Shown here: positions 1 to 6,944 of the stretch, piece by piece | Layout of the letters: each line of letters opens with the position of its first letter | Position numbering within the stretch: the stretch's first letter is position 1 | The notes under the pieces: generated by a model | What the model saw: the letters and a program-made list of their open reading frames with translations, nothing else | The model's database searches: none | Told to the model about the DNA's origin: nothing | Translations under genes and position numbers: made by a program | From: an uncultured Anaeromassilibacillus sp. | GTDB taxonomy: Bacteria > Bacillota > Clostridia > Oscillospirales > Acutalibacteraceae | Assembly (NCBI GenBank): GCA_945988865.1 | Contig: CAMFTQ010000021.1 | Coordinates: 1 to 8,956 of the forward strand | DNA: 8,956 bases | Reading direction: 5' to 3'

Positions 1-1
1 C

Positions 2-754
2 TTTGACACAGTTACAGGTGTGTATAATGACGGTTACTTCTGCCCTGTCTGCGGTGAAAAAATGGAGTACACCTACACGCATTACAATCATATCGGCGAT
101 TATATATGTAATAAGTGCGGTTATCACAAGCACGAAACGCAGTTTACCGTAACAGATGTTGACCTTGACAGCGGTGAGATCTGCATCAACGGCAAAAGCA
201 AAATCGCTTTGTCACTGCACAGTATGTATAACATATATAACGTGCTTGCGGCTTACTCCGTTTGCTCCCTGCTCGGTGTTGAAAGCGACACAATTGAGCA
301 GAGCATCAACAACTATGTGCTGAAAAACGGACGAGTTGTAGAGTTTAAATTAGGAGAGCATAACGGTACACTTCTCACCTCTAAGCACGAAAATTCTGTT
401 TCTTATGACCAGTCGCTGAAAATCGCCGCTGACAGTAAAGAAAAGTGCTGTGTTATGATAATAGTTGACGCAGTAAGCAGAAAATACTTTACAGGCGAGG
501 TTTCGTGGCTGTGGGATATTAACTTTGATTTACTTCAAAGCGACAATGTAAGCGAGGTTCTTTTGTCGGGAACGTATGCAAACGATTTAGCGGTGAGATT
601 TCAGTATTCAGATGTTAAAGAGGATAAAATCAAGGTTATACCGTCTATTGCCGAAGCCGCTGATTATCTGAAAGCTAACGGAAGTGAAAGGCTTTTTGTA
701 ATAACCTGCTTTTCAGATAAGGATAAAATTCTGTCACTTACCGAAATAAAGTAA
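2..754 (+). CDS. murT: MurT-like Mur ligase family protein (lipid II isoglutaminyl synthase ligase subunit), 5' partial
   Basis: The frame is open to the left edge, so this is the C-terminal ~250 residues of a longer protein. The GTG at 20 is an internal Val codon, not a start. MurT uses ATP to amidate the alpha-carboxyl of D-Glu in lipid II, with ammonia supplied by GatD at the inner membrane face. The visible part opens in the MurT zinc ribbon: CPVCG, then an HIGDYICNKCG stretch, giving four Cys ligands. It continues through the Mur-ligase segment MYNIYNVLAAY into the C-terminal DUF1727-type domain. There the GEVSWLWDINFD segment holds the Asp thought to complete the GatD triad, followed by GTYANDLAVRF. 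The usual NPxGxNQ-like segment reads HENSVSYDQ, so the protein is a divergent member. The gatD-like gene follows after 20 bases. Family assignment is good; activity on lipid II is inferred. Confidence 0.85.
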   Translation, partial: FDTVTGVYNDGYFCPVCGEKMEYTYTHYNHIGDYICNKCGYHKHETQFTVTDVDLDSGEICINGKSKIALSLHSMYNIYNVLAAYSVCSLLGVESDTIEQSINNYVLKNGRVVEFKLGEHNGTLLTSKHENSVSYDQSLKIAADSKEKCCVMIIVDAVSRKYFTGEVSWLWDINFDLLQSDNVSEVLLSGTYANDLAVRFQYSDVKEDKIKVIPSIAEAADYLKANGSERLFVITCFSDKDKILSLTEIK

Positions 755-760
755 GTCATA

Positions 761-768
761 AAGGGGGT
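761..768 (+). promoter_or_regulatory. Ribosome binding site for the GTG start of the gatD-like gene
   Basis: AAGGGGGT lies 6 bases before the GTG at 775. It is a strong Shine-Dalgarno match and supports this GTG start over the internal ATG at 811, which would remove the conserved N-terminal strand (ISILHLY). Confidence 0.7.
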
Positions 769-774
769 AAAAGA

Positions 775-1503
775 GTGAATATCAGCATTTTGCATTTATA
801 TAGCAATTTAATGAACCTGTACGGTGAATACGCAAATATACGGGTACTTAAAAAACACCTTGAGGATCAGGGTGCTGCGGTTTACGTAACGCAAGCCGAC
901 AGTGTAAACGATATTGATTTAGCCGATTTCGATTTCATTTACATCGCAAGCGGTACAGAGAATAATCAGAAGAAAGCGTTAAGTGATCTTCTTACAAAAA
1001 AGTTTGAGCTTATCTCTTTGGCTGAAAGCGGTAAAATTATGCTCTTTACAGGCAATTCGTTTGAAATGCTCGGCAAAAGCATTAAAGCGTCTGACGGCTC
1101 TGTTTATGACGGAATCGGACTTTTGTCATTTACGGTAACGGAGCAAAACGCAAAACGTTACACAACAGATGTTATCGCAGAATGTTCCCTTTGTGATGAA
1201 AAAGTAGTCGGCTTTATAAACAAGGCAAGTGAAATAAGCGGAATAGAAAACAGCTTTTGCACTGTTACTATGGGGCTTGGCAACGATAACAAAGCAAAAG
1301 ATGAGGGCTTTATTTATAAAAACGTAACAGGCACTCATATTATAGGCCCTGTGCTTGTAAAGAATCCACAGCTTATGAGGTATTTTGTAACGCTTATCTG
1401 CAAATGCTGTGACAGCTCCTTTTCATACAAGGATATTGATTACAAATACGAAAAGCAGGCGCACAGCGTGACGCTTAAAAAGCTAAGCGAAAGATTAGCT
1501 TGA
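775..1503 (+). CDS. gatD: GatD-like class I glutamine amidotransferase family protein, apparently lacking the catalytic Cys and His
   Basis: The 242-residue length and order match GatD (CobB/CobQ-type glutaminase), which releases ammonia from glutamine for MurT. Family landmarks are LYGEYANI (residues 15-22), ASGTENNQ (58-65, in place of GGGxDxxQ), the nucleophile-elbow region FTGNSFEMLG (91-100), GFIN (146-149), and GTHIIGPVLVKNP (186-198). In active homologues the elbow reads CGGYQLLG and the late motif GTYLHGP. Here the Cys position is Gly93 and the His position is Ile190. An Arg at 128 appears to match the conserved pocket Arg of S. aureus GatD, though that alignment is from memory. The start is GTG with a strong ribosome binding site, and the stop lies 22 bases before the recD2 ATG. 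The gene is intact, so it is more likely a maintained pseudo-enzyme than debris. It may be a structural or allosteric partner of the MurT-like protein, or bind another ligand. Family membership is firm; loss of glutaminase activity is inferred. Confidence 0.82.
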   Translation: MNISILHLYSNLMNLYGEYANIRVLKKHLEDQGAAVYVTQADSVNDIDLADFDFIYIASGTENNQKKALSDLLTKKFELISLAESGKIMLFTGNSFEMLGKSIKASDGSVYDGIGLLSFTVTEQNAKRYTTDVIAECSLCDEKVVGFINKASEISGIENSFCTVTMGLGNDNKAKDEGFIYKNVTGTHIIGPVLVKNPQLMRYFVTLICKCCDSSFSYKDIDYKYEKQAHSVTLKKLSERLA

Positions 1504-1513
1504 CAAATAGTTT

Positions 1514-1520
1514 AAGGTGA
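1514..1520 (+). promoter_or_regulatory. Ribosome binding site that fixes the recD2 start
   Basis: AAGGTGA is 5 bases upstream of the ATG at 1526. The in-frame GTG at 1517 lies inside this site and has no site of its own, so the ATG at 1526 is the better start. Confidence 0.65.
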
Positions 1521-1525
1521 AGCAA

Positions 1526-3718
1526 ATGGAGCAGATGCTTGAAATAACAGGCACAGTAGAAGCAATAGTTTACAGAAACGAAAGCAACGGCTACACAGTT
1601 TTGGAGCTTGCAGGCGATGAGGAAATTACGGCTGTCGGCATTATGCCGTCTGTAAGTCCCGGTGAAGAGGTAAAGCTTATCGGCAGCTACAAAAAGCACC
1701 CGAGCTACGGCAAGCAGTTTGCCGTAACAGCCTGTGAGCAGAGTATGCCGAAAAACACAGCGGGAATACTTAAATACCTTTCATCAAGGGCAATCAAGGG
1801 TGTGGGACCGTCAACGGCACAGCGACTTGTAAGGCAGTTCGGCGAGGATACTCTGACAGTAATGGAAAACGAGCCGGAGCGTGTGGCGCAGGTAAAGGGT
1901 ATTTCTCTTGATAAGGCAAAGGAAATAAGCGAACAGCTAAAGCAGACGGTAGGCATAAGAGAGCTTATAGCTCATCTGTCAGGCTTTGGCGTAACACCGC
2001 TTAGCTGTATAAAGGTGTGGACGCGTTACGGCTCAAACGCACTGAAATATATTGAAGAAAATCCGTTTGTGCTGTGTGACGATGAATTTGAAATCTCCTT
2101 TGAAACTGTAGATTTAATTGCAAAAAAGCAGAACAGAGCAAATGATGAAATATACAGAATACGTGCCGGAATAAGCCACGTGCTTTCTCACAACAGGCTC
2201 AACGGCCACACCTGTCTGCCAAAGGATAAGCTCGTTTCTACTACAGCGTCCTTTCTGTCTGTAGAAAAAGAAAAGGCTGTGCAGGCGCTTGATGAAATGA
2301 TTTTTGACAATACGGTAATAACAGCCGTTGTGGGCGAAAATGATTTTATCTTTACGCCGAGCCTTTATCAGTGCGAAGCGTACATAGCCGCAAGGATAAA
2401 AATGCTTCTGAGATTTTCTCCCCCTGTTATCCCACGTGTTGACGAGCAGATTGAGCATATTGAACAGCAAGAGGGTTTAGAGTACGCCTCTTTACAGCGT
2501 GAGGCAATAAGGCAGGCTATGAACACAGGACTTCTTATTCTGACGGGTGGTCCGGGAACAGGCAAAACTACTACGCTCAACGCAATTATCACAATACTAA
2601 AGCAAAACGGCCAGAAGGTGCTTTTAGCAGCCCCTACCGGCAGAGCCGCTCAGAGAATGAGCGAGGTAACAGGCTGTGAAGCAAAAACTATCCACCGACT
2701 TCTTGAGGTCGGCTGGGACAGAGATGACAAGCCTGTCTTTAAGAAAAACGAAAAAAATCTGCTCAACTGTGACGCACTTATCATTGACGAGGTGAGTATG
2801 GTTGACACCGTCATTTTTGACAGCCTGATGAAGGCTATGCCGCTTGGGTGCAGGCTTATCCTTGTAGGCGACAGCAATCAGCTACCCTCTGTGGGTGCCG
2901 GCAACGTGCTTGCCGACTTGATAGCTTCGGGTATTATGCCTGTAGTGGCGCTCAACGAAATTTTCCGTCAGTCCATGGAAAGCCTGATTGTAACAAACGC
3001 ACATAAAATAGTAAACGGTGAATATCCTGTACTTGACAGGCGTGACAAGGATTTTTTCTATTTGTCGCAGGTAACGGCTGAAAACGTTTCACAGACCGTT
3101 ACAGATTTAACGTCAAGACGTCTGCCTAATTCCTACGGCTACTCTCCGTTTGACGACATACAGGTGCTGTGTCCGGGGCGAAAGGGTATGCTCGGTGCAA
3201 ATGAGCTTAACAAAAAATTACAGCAGGCTGTAAACCCGAAATCGGACAGCAAGCCTGAAATCACAGTCGGCGCTGTTGCTTTTCGCCTTGGCGACAAGGT
3301 GATGCAGGTAAAAAATAACTACGACATCACCTTTTACAAGGATAACGGCGAAATAGGTCAGGGAATATTCAACGGTGATATAGGCAGGCTTGTTGAAATA
3401 AACAAGGCGACTAAAATTATGAAGGTTCGCTTTGACGACAAGGTGGCGGTTTATGACGCAGATTCCGCTGTTGAGCTTGATTTAGCATATGCCACTACGG
3501 TACATAAAAGTCAGGGAAACGAGTTTGAAGCGGTGATAATACCTGTTTTCAGAATGGCGCCCCAGCTTTGCTACAGAAATTTGCTTTACACAGCCGTAAC
3601 AAGGGCAAAAAAACTGCTTATACTTGTCGGTACAGGCTCAACAGTTGTAGATATGGTAGATAACAACCGCAAAACCTTGCGATACAGCGGTCTTAAAGAC
3701 TTTTTACTAAAGGATTAG
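1526..3718 (+). CDS. recD2: RecD2-type ATP-dependent 5'-3' DNA helicase (SF1B)
   Basis: RecD2 is a superfamily 1B helicase found in bacteria without RecBC and is linked to repair and replication-fork maintenance. Numbering from the ATG at 1526 (730 residues, a normal RecD2 length), an N-terminal OB-like region is followed by helix-hairpin-helix repeats around GVGPSTAQRLVRQFG and VKGISLDKAKEI (about 92-136). The helicase core then shows Walker A GGPGTGKT (341-348), motif Ia APTGRAAQRM, TIHRLLE, Walker B IIDEVSMVD (419-427), motif III GDSNQLPSVG (448-457), NEIFRQ, the late motif HKSQGNEFE (660-668) and motif VI YTAVTRAKK (688-696). All key ATPase residues are present, so it should be active. 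It lies 22 bases after the gatD-like stop and 20 bases before the mreB-like start, so it is probably co-transcribed with both. No RecB or RecC gene is visible, which fits RecD2 rather than RecD. Confidence 0.95.
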   Translation: MEQMLEITGTVEAIVYRNESNGYTVLELAGDEEITAVGIMPSVSPGEEVKLIGSYKKHPSYGKQFAVTACEQSMPKNTAGILKYLSSRAIKGVGPSTAQRLVRQFGEDTLTVMENEPERVAQVKGISLDKAKEISEQLKQTVGIRELIAHLSGFGVTPLSCIKVWTRYGSNALKYIEENPFVLCDDEFEISFETVDLIAKKQNRANDEIYRIRAGISHVLSHNRLNGHTCLPKDKLVSTTASFLSVEKEKAVQALDEMIFDNTVITAVVGENDFIFTPSLYQCEAYIAARIKMLLRFSPPVIPRVDEQIEHIEQQEGLEYASLQREAIRQAMNTGLLILTGGPGTGKTTTLNAIITILKQNGQKVLLAAPTGRAAQRMSEVTGCEAKTIHRLLEVGWDRDDKPVFKKNEKNLLNCDALIIDEVSMVDTVIFDSLMKAMPLGCRLILVGDSNQLPSVGAGNVLADLIASGIMPVVALNEIFRQSMESLIVTNAHKIVNGEYPVLDRRDKDFFYLSQVTAENVSQTVTDLTSRRLPNSYGYSPFDDIQVLCPGRKGMLGANELNKKLQQAVNPKSDSKPEITVGAVAFRLGDKVMQVKNNYDITFYKDNGEIGQGIFNGDIGRLVEINKATKIMKVRFDDKVAVYDADSAVELDLAYATTVHKSQGNEFEAVIIPVFRMAPQLCYRNLLYTAVTRAKKLLILVGTGSTVVDMVDNNRKTLRYSGLKDFLLKD

Positions 3719-3738
3719 TTTTTTCTAAGGAGCAGAAT

Positions 3739-4758
3739 ATGAATATAGCAATAGATTTAGGAACAAGCAACACACGAATTTTTGTTGAAGAAAAGGGCAA
3801 ACAGCTTGACGAGCCGTCTGCTATTGCACATAATACAGAAACATGCGAAATTATAGCTGTCGGCGAACAGGCACTTAAAATGCTCGGCAAAACTCCGTCT
3901 GCTATTGAAGCGCTTTATCCTCTTGAAAACGGAGTTGTGGCGCACTCTTACCTTGTTGAGGACTTGGTGAACATATTTTTAAACGAGGTTTACACAAGCA
4001 AGGTTGTTATGCCCAGAGTGGTGGCAAGCATACCGATTGACGTAACAGACGTTGAAAAACGTGCCGTTGTAAATGCAATAAGCAGCTTTGGCGTTCGCAG
4101 AGTTTACCTTATTGAGGGCGCAAAGGCTGCGGCTATGGGCTGTAATTTGCCTGTTATGAGTCCTCATGGCTGTATGATAGCAAACTTAGGCGGCGGTACA
4201 GCAGAAATTGCTGTGCTTTCCTTAGGCGGAATATCTGTGAGCAAGACGGTTAAATCAGCCGGTAATCAGATGGACGAAGATATTATTAAATATATAAGAA
4301 GAAAGCACAATCTTCACATAGGCAGAAGAATGGCTGAACAGTGCAAAATCGCTATCGGCTGTGTAATAAAGCCTGAGGAAGAAAAAACCTTTACAGTTAA
4401 GGGCAGAGATGCCTTAAGAGGCTTACCGAAAAGTGTAGTTGTCACATCGTCTGAAATAATGGAGGCAATAATCGACAATGCTATGGCTATCGTTACGGCT
4501 ATTACAGATGTGCTTGAAAAAACTCCGCCGGAGCTTATCGGCGATATTCACAGTGACGGAATAACTCTGTCGGGCGGTTTGTCACAGCTTGAGGGCTTCC
4601 CCGAGCTTGTCAAGAAATACACAGGAATCGCCACAGTGACTGTTGCAAATGAGCCTTTGGACTGCACCATAAACGGCTGTGGCAAGGCTATTGCTTACAT
4701 TGACGATGTAGAACACACAAAAGACGGTGAGATTATTCCGCTTATGGCTGCATACTAA
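3739..4758 (+). CDS. MreB/Mbl-family actin-like protein with degenerate ATPase motifs
   Basis: This 339-residue protein has the full MreB fold length. MreB-family proteins polymerise on the inner membrane and guide the elongation machinery. Phosphate-1 is near normal (IDLGTSNTRIF, residues 5-15). MPRVVASIPIDVTDVEKRAV, AGNQMDEDIIKYIRR, VKGRDALRGLP and NEPLDCTINGCG match MreB/Mbl closely. Three nucleotide motifs deviate. The normal IEEPMAAAIG reads IEGAKAAAMG (125-134), so the catalytic Glu position is Gly127. Phosphate-2, normally DIGGGTTE, reads NLGGGTAE (149-156), Asp to Asn. The adenosine motif LTGGGALL reads LSGGLSQL (277-284). There is no obvious N-terminal amphipathic helix. AAGGAG at 3727-3732 gives a good ribosome binding site for the ATG. 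It is likely a divergent paralogue with reduced or no ATP hydrolysis and not the main cell-shape MreB. I therefore leave the symbol blank. Confidence 0.88.
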   Translation: MNIAIDLGTSNTRIFVEEKGKQLDEPSAIAHNTETCEIIAVGEQALKMLGKTPSAIEALYPLENGVVAHSYLVEDLVNIFLNEVYTSKVVMPRVVASIPIDVTDVEKRAVVNAISSFGVRRVYLIEGAKAAAMGCNLPVMSPHGCMIANLGGGTAEIAVLSLGGISVSKTVKSAGNQMDEDIIKYIRRKHNLHIGRRMAEQCKIAIGCVIKPEEEKTFTVKGRDALRGLPKSVVVTSSEIMEAIIDNAMAIVTAITDVLEKTPPELIGDIHSDGITLSGGLSQLEGFPELVKKYTGIATVTVANEPLDCTINGCGKAIAYIDDVEHTKDGEIIPLMAAY

Positions 4759-4771
4759 AATTTTTAGAAAT

Positions 4772-4801
4772 TTGCATAATTATTTCTTTGTTTCATACAA
4801 T
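4772..4801 (+). promoter_or_regulatory. Possible weak sigma-A promoter before tspO
   Basis: TTGCAT (4772-4777) is followed after 18 bases by TACAAT (4796-4801), a fair -35/-10 pair. A start about 7 bases later would fall on the tspO ribosome binding site and leave a very short leader. This counts against it, so the call is tentative. The gap between the mreB-like gene and tspO is 63 bases, three times the other gaps in the block, and no terminator hairpin is visible in it. Confidence 0.3.
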
Positions 4802-4807
4802 AGAAGC

Positions 4808-4813
4808 AAGGAG
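4808..4813 (+). promoter_or_regulatory. Ribosome binding site that fixes the tspO start
   Basis: AAGGAG is 8 bases before the ATG at 4822. The in-frame GTG at 4813 overlaps this site and is therefore an unlikely start. Confidence 0.65.
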
Positions 4814-4821
4814 TGTTACGT

Positions 4822-5301
4822 ATGCTAATCAGTCACAAAATCAAATGGAAACAGCTAATTATTGCACTTGCAATACCGCTTGCGGTCGGAGTCCTGTCAT
4901 CAATTTTTACAAGCTCCAATATGGAATTATACAAAAATCTGAACAGCCCTCCCCTGTCGCCCCCCGGTTCGGTATTCCCTGTTGTCTGGACTGTTCTTTA
5001 TATACTGATGGGCATAGCTGCGTATCTTGTTTATATTTCTGACAGCAAGGAAACAAAGACTGCGCTTACGCTTTACTATATTCAATTAGCGGCTAATTTT
5101 ATTTGGACGCTTATATTCTTTAATCTGCAAAGCTATTTGTTTTCGTTTATCTGGCTTATCGGACTTTTGTTTTTGATTATTTTAACGATGATAGCTTTTT
5201 ACAAAATTAACAAAACATCAGCACTTTTGCTTTTGCCGTATGCCTTGTGGGTAGCGTTTGCAGGATATTTAAACCTTGGAATTTATATTCTGAACAGATA
5301 A
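4822..5301 (+). CDS. tspO: TspO/MBR-family integral membrane protein
   Basis: TspO proteins (bacterial homologues of the mitochondrial translocator protein) bind porphyrins and other hydrophobic ligands and are tied to stress responses; their exact role in Clostridia is unclear. From the ATG at 4822 the protein has 159 residues, normal for the family. Five hydrophobic segments are visible at about 11-29, 51-71, 81-100, 103-126 and 132-156. The first loop carries the signature NSPPLSPPGSVFPVVW (41-56), then TVLYILMGIAAYLV. The family's W-x-x-FA-x-x-LN pattern appears as WVAFAGYLN (143-151). The residue after PPG is Ser50, where many homologues have Trp, which may alter the ligand pocket. The gene lies after the mreB-like gene, is followed by a terminator, and may have its own weak promoter. 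Family assignment is firm; the ligand is unknown. Confidence 0.92.
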   Translation: MLISHKIKWKQLIIALAIPLAVGVLSSIFTSSNMELYKNLNSPPLSPPGSVFPVVWTVLYILMGIAAYLVYISDSKETKTALTLYYIQLAANFIWTLIFFNLQSYLFSFIWLIGLLFLIILTMIAFYKINKTSALLLLPYALWVAFAGYLNLGIYILNR

Positions 5302-5314
5302 GCTTTTGCTAAAT

Positions 5315-5355
5315 AAAAAAGCACAGCACAGAATTTGCTCTGCGCTGTGTTTTTA
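5315..5355. terminator. Bidirectional rho-independent terminator between the convergent tspO and tsaD genes
   Basis: CACAGCACAGA (5322-5332) pairs with TCTGCGCTGTG (5339-5349), giving 11 positions with one A-C mismatch and a 6-base loop. The stem is preceded by a run of six A (5315-5320) and followed by five T, so it has a U-tract in both directions. It ends the tspO transcript directly and can also stop left-going transcripts from the tsaD side. Confidence 0.88.
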
Positions 5356-5359
5356 TTTT

Positions 5360-5467
5360 AAGGTTGTTTTTCAAAAGTTGGGCTTATGCGTAGGCTCCTC
5401 TTTGAAAGGGGAAGTTTCTCCTTACACAAGGGTGCCTATGAATAACACAACTTTTAAAACAACTCTT
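5360..5467. repeat. Compact intergenic inverted-repeat element (MITE-like or structured spacer)
   Basis: The ends form an imperfect inverted repeat: 5360-5380 (AAGGTTGTTTTTCAAAAGTTG is 21 bases, core GTTGTTTT..AAAAGTTG) against 5448-5467, differing mainly by a 2-base and a 1-base indel. Nested inside, TTATGCGTAGGC (5384-5395) pairs 10 of 12 with GCCTATGAATAA (5434-5445). Two further small palindromes follow: CCTCTTTGAAAGGGG (5397-5411) and CCTTACACAAGG (5420-5431). The whole could fold as a long stem with two short arms. No coding frame is evident. The right end overlaps the last stop codon of tsaD by two bases. Whether it is a dispersed genomic repeat cannot be seen from one copy. Confidence 0.6.
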
Positions 5468-6482
5468 ATTCCCTGTTAAAATCAATCGGAAGTGTTGCAG
5501 TTGCGTTAAGGCTCATATCCGCTAAATTGTTGTCAAGATATTCATAATACCCCTGTGCGCCTACCATAGCCGCATTGTCACCGCAAAGCTCCTTTGGCGG
5601 CATATAGAGCTTATAGCCCTTTTTATTACATTCCTCTGTAAGACGTGACCGCAAAAGCGAATTTGCCGAAACACCGCCTGCTGTTACAAGCGTATTAACT
5701 CCCAAATCCTCTGCCGCCTTTAGGAAGTTTGTCACAAGGCAGTCAACAACCGCCCACCTGAATGACGCCGACAAATCTGCAACAGGCAGCTCGTTGCCCT
5801 TTTGCTTTGCGTTGTGAATAAGATTTATTACAGCCGTTTTAAGTCCCGAAAAGCTGAAATCATACGGTGCGTCATTTACCTTAGGTCTGGGGAGAGTGAA
5901 AGCGTCTTTGTTGCCGTTTTCTGCAACCTTGTCAAGCATAATTCCTCCGGGGTAGGGCATACCCATTGTGCGAGCCGCCTTGTCAAACGCTTCGCCAGCC
6001 GCATCGTCACGTGTTTTGCCTATAACCTTCATTTTTGTGTAGTCCTCAACCATTACAATATGGCTGTGACCGCCCGACACTACAAGGCAGAGAAACGGCG
6101 GTTTTAATTCTTTGTGTGCAATATAATTAGATGCAATATGCGAACGCAAATGGTGAACAGGCACAAGCGGTAACCCTGTAGCAAGGCTTAAACCCTTTGC
6201 AAAGTTCACGCCGACAAGCAAAGCGCCGATTAGTCCGGGAGCATATGTTACGGCTATTGCGTCAATGTCAGAAAGCGTAACGCCTGCTTCGCTTAATGCC
6301 TGCGTCACAACGGGATTTATAGCCTCTGCGTGACGGCGAGAGGCTATCTCAGGCACTACTCCGCCGTATAGCTTATGCTCCTCAACCTGAGATGCAACTA
6401 CTGACGATAAAACACCTCTTCCGTTTTCAACGACAGCCGCCGCTGTTTCGTCACAGGAGGATTCTATAGATAATATTTTCAT
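5466..6482 (-). CDS. tsaD: tRNA N6-adenosine threonylcarbamoyltransferase TsaD
   Basis: TsaD transfers the threonylcarbamoyl group from threonylcarbamoyl-AMP to A37 of ANN-decoding tRNAs (t6A), working with TsaB and TsaE in bacteria. The 338 residues match the family length. The ASKHA fold begins MKILSIESSCDETAAAVV and continues EIASRRHAE. The metal site HHLRSH holds His111 and His115, SGGHSHIV forms a phosphate-binding loop, and CGDNAAMVG near the end supplies the third ligand, Asp302. All catalytic residues are present. TCCTTT on the plus strand at 6490-6495 is the ribosome binding site (AAAGGA) for this ATG. The gene lies 24 bases after rimI and is the last of the left-going block. tsaB and tsaE, common neighbours in Firmicutes, are not in this window. 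Confidence 0.97.
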   Translation of the reverse strand: MKILSIESSCDETAAAVVENGRGVLSSVVASQVEEHKLYGGVVPEIASRRHAEAINPVVTQALSEAGVTLSDIDAIAVTYAPGLIGALLVGVNFAKGLSLATGLPLVPVHHLRSHIASNYIAHKELKPPFLCLVVSGGHSHIVMVEDYTKMKVIGKTRDDAAGEAFDKAARTMGMPYPGGIMLDKVAENGNKDAFTLPRPKVNDAPYDFSFSGLKTAVINLIHNAKQKGNELPVADLSASFRWAVVDCLVTNFLKAAEDLGVNTLVTAGGVSANSLLRSRLTEECNKKGYKLYMPPKELCGDNAAMVGAQGYYEYLDNNLADMSLNATATLPIDFNRE

Positions 6483-6506
6483 AGTAATTTCCTTTCGGGT
6501 ATGTAT

Positions 6507-6944
6507 TTATTCAAAGTACCTTGTCATAAGAAGTGCGTCCTCTGTCGGCTCGGTGTAGTAGCCCTTGCGAACACCAACCTGTCGGAATTTAAGGTTTGTG
6601 TAAAGGCTGATTGCAACAGCGTTTGAACGGCGAACCTCGAGCGTTAGAAAAGCCATAGCTTTTTCCCTGCACAGCTCACAGGCGTAATCTACAAGTGCTT
6701 TGCCGATACCCTGACCTTGGTAATTTGGCAGTACCGCTACGTTTGTAATGTACGCTTCATCAAGCACTGTGTTAATTCCGATGTAGCCTAAAGCTGTGTC
6801 ACCGTCTGTAGCTACAAAAAAGTACGAGCCGTCCTTTGAAAGCTCTGCTTTTAAGCTGTTCTCTGACCAAGGGTGAACAAAGCATAAGCGTTCAATTTCT
6901 GCCACCTGTTTTAGGTGCTTTTCCTGCATTTTTTCTATATTCAT
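6507..6944 (-). CDS. rimI: RimI-type GNAT N-alpha-acetyltransferase
   Basis: RimI acetylates the N-terminal amine of ribosomal protein bS18 using acetyl-CoA, and homologues can act more broadly. The 145 residues carry the expected features: CFVHPW near the start, the acetyl-CoA pyrophosphate-binding motif YQGQGIGKAL (75-84), LTLEVRRSN (100-108) with Glu103, and SLYTNLKF with Tyr115. Glu103 and Tyr115 match the proposed base and acid of the enteric RimI. The C-terminus KGYYTEPTEDALLMTRYF is also typical. The start codon overlaps the upstream phosphatase stop as ATGA (6941-6944), so translation is probably coupled. tsaD follows after 24 bases, repeating the common rimI-tsaD pairing. Confidence 0.93.
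   Translation of the reverse strand: MNIEKMQEKHLKQVAEIERLCFVHPWSENSLKAELSKDGSYFFVATDGDTALGYIGINTVLDEAYITNVAVLPNYQGQGIGKALVDYACELCREKAMAFLTLEVRRSNAVAISLYTNLKFRQVGVRKGYYTEPTEDALLMTRYFE

Noticed and set aside
1333..1350. His188 of the GatD-like protein as the catalytic His
   Set aside because: It sits two residues before the expected position, at the place of the usual Tyr in GTYLHGP, and the Cys is missing in any case.
1517..1525. GTG at 1517 as the recD2 start
   Set aside because: It lies inside the AAGGTGA ribosome binding site, which is correctly spaced for the ATG at 1526.
4788..5042. 84-residue reading frame overlapping the start of tspO
   Set aside because: It runs in another frame of the tspO gene, has no family features, and the TspO frame carries clear signatures.
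5802..6107. 101-residue plus-strand frame antisense to tsaD
   Set aside because: It is a shadow of tsaD without recognisable features.
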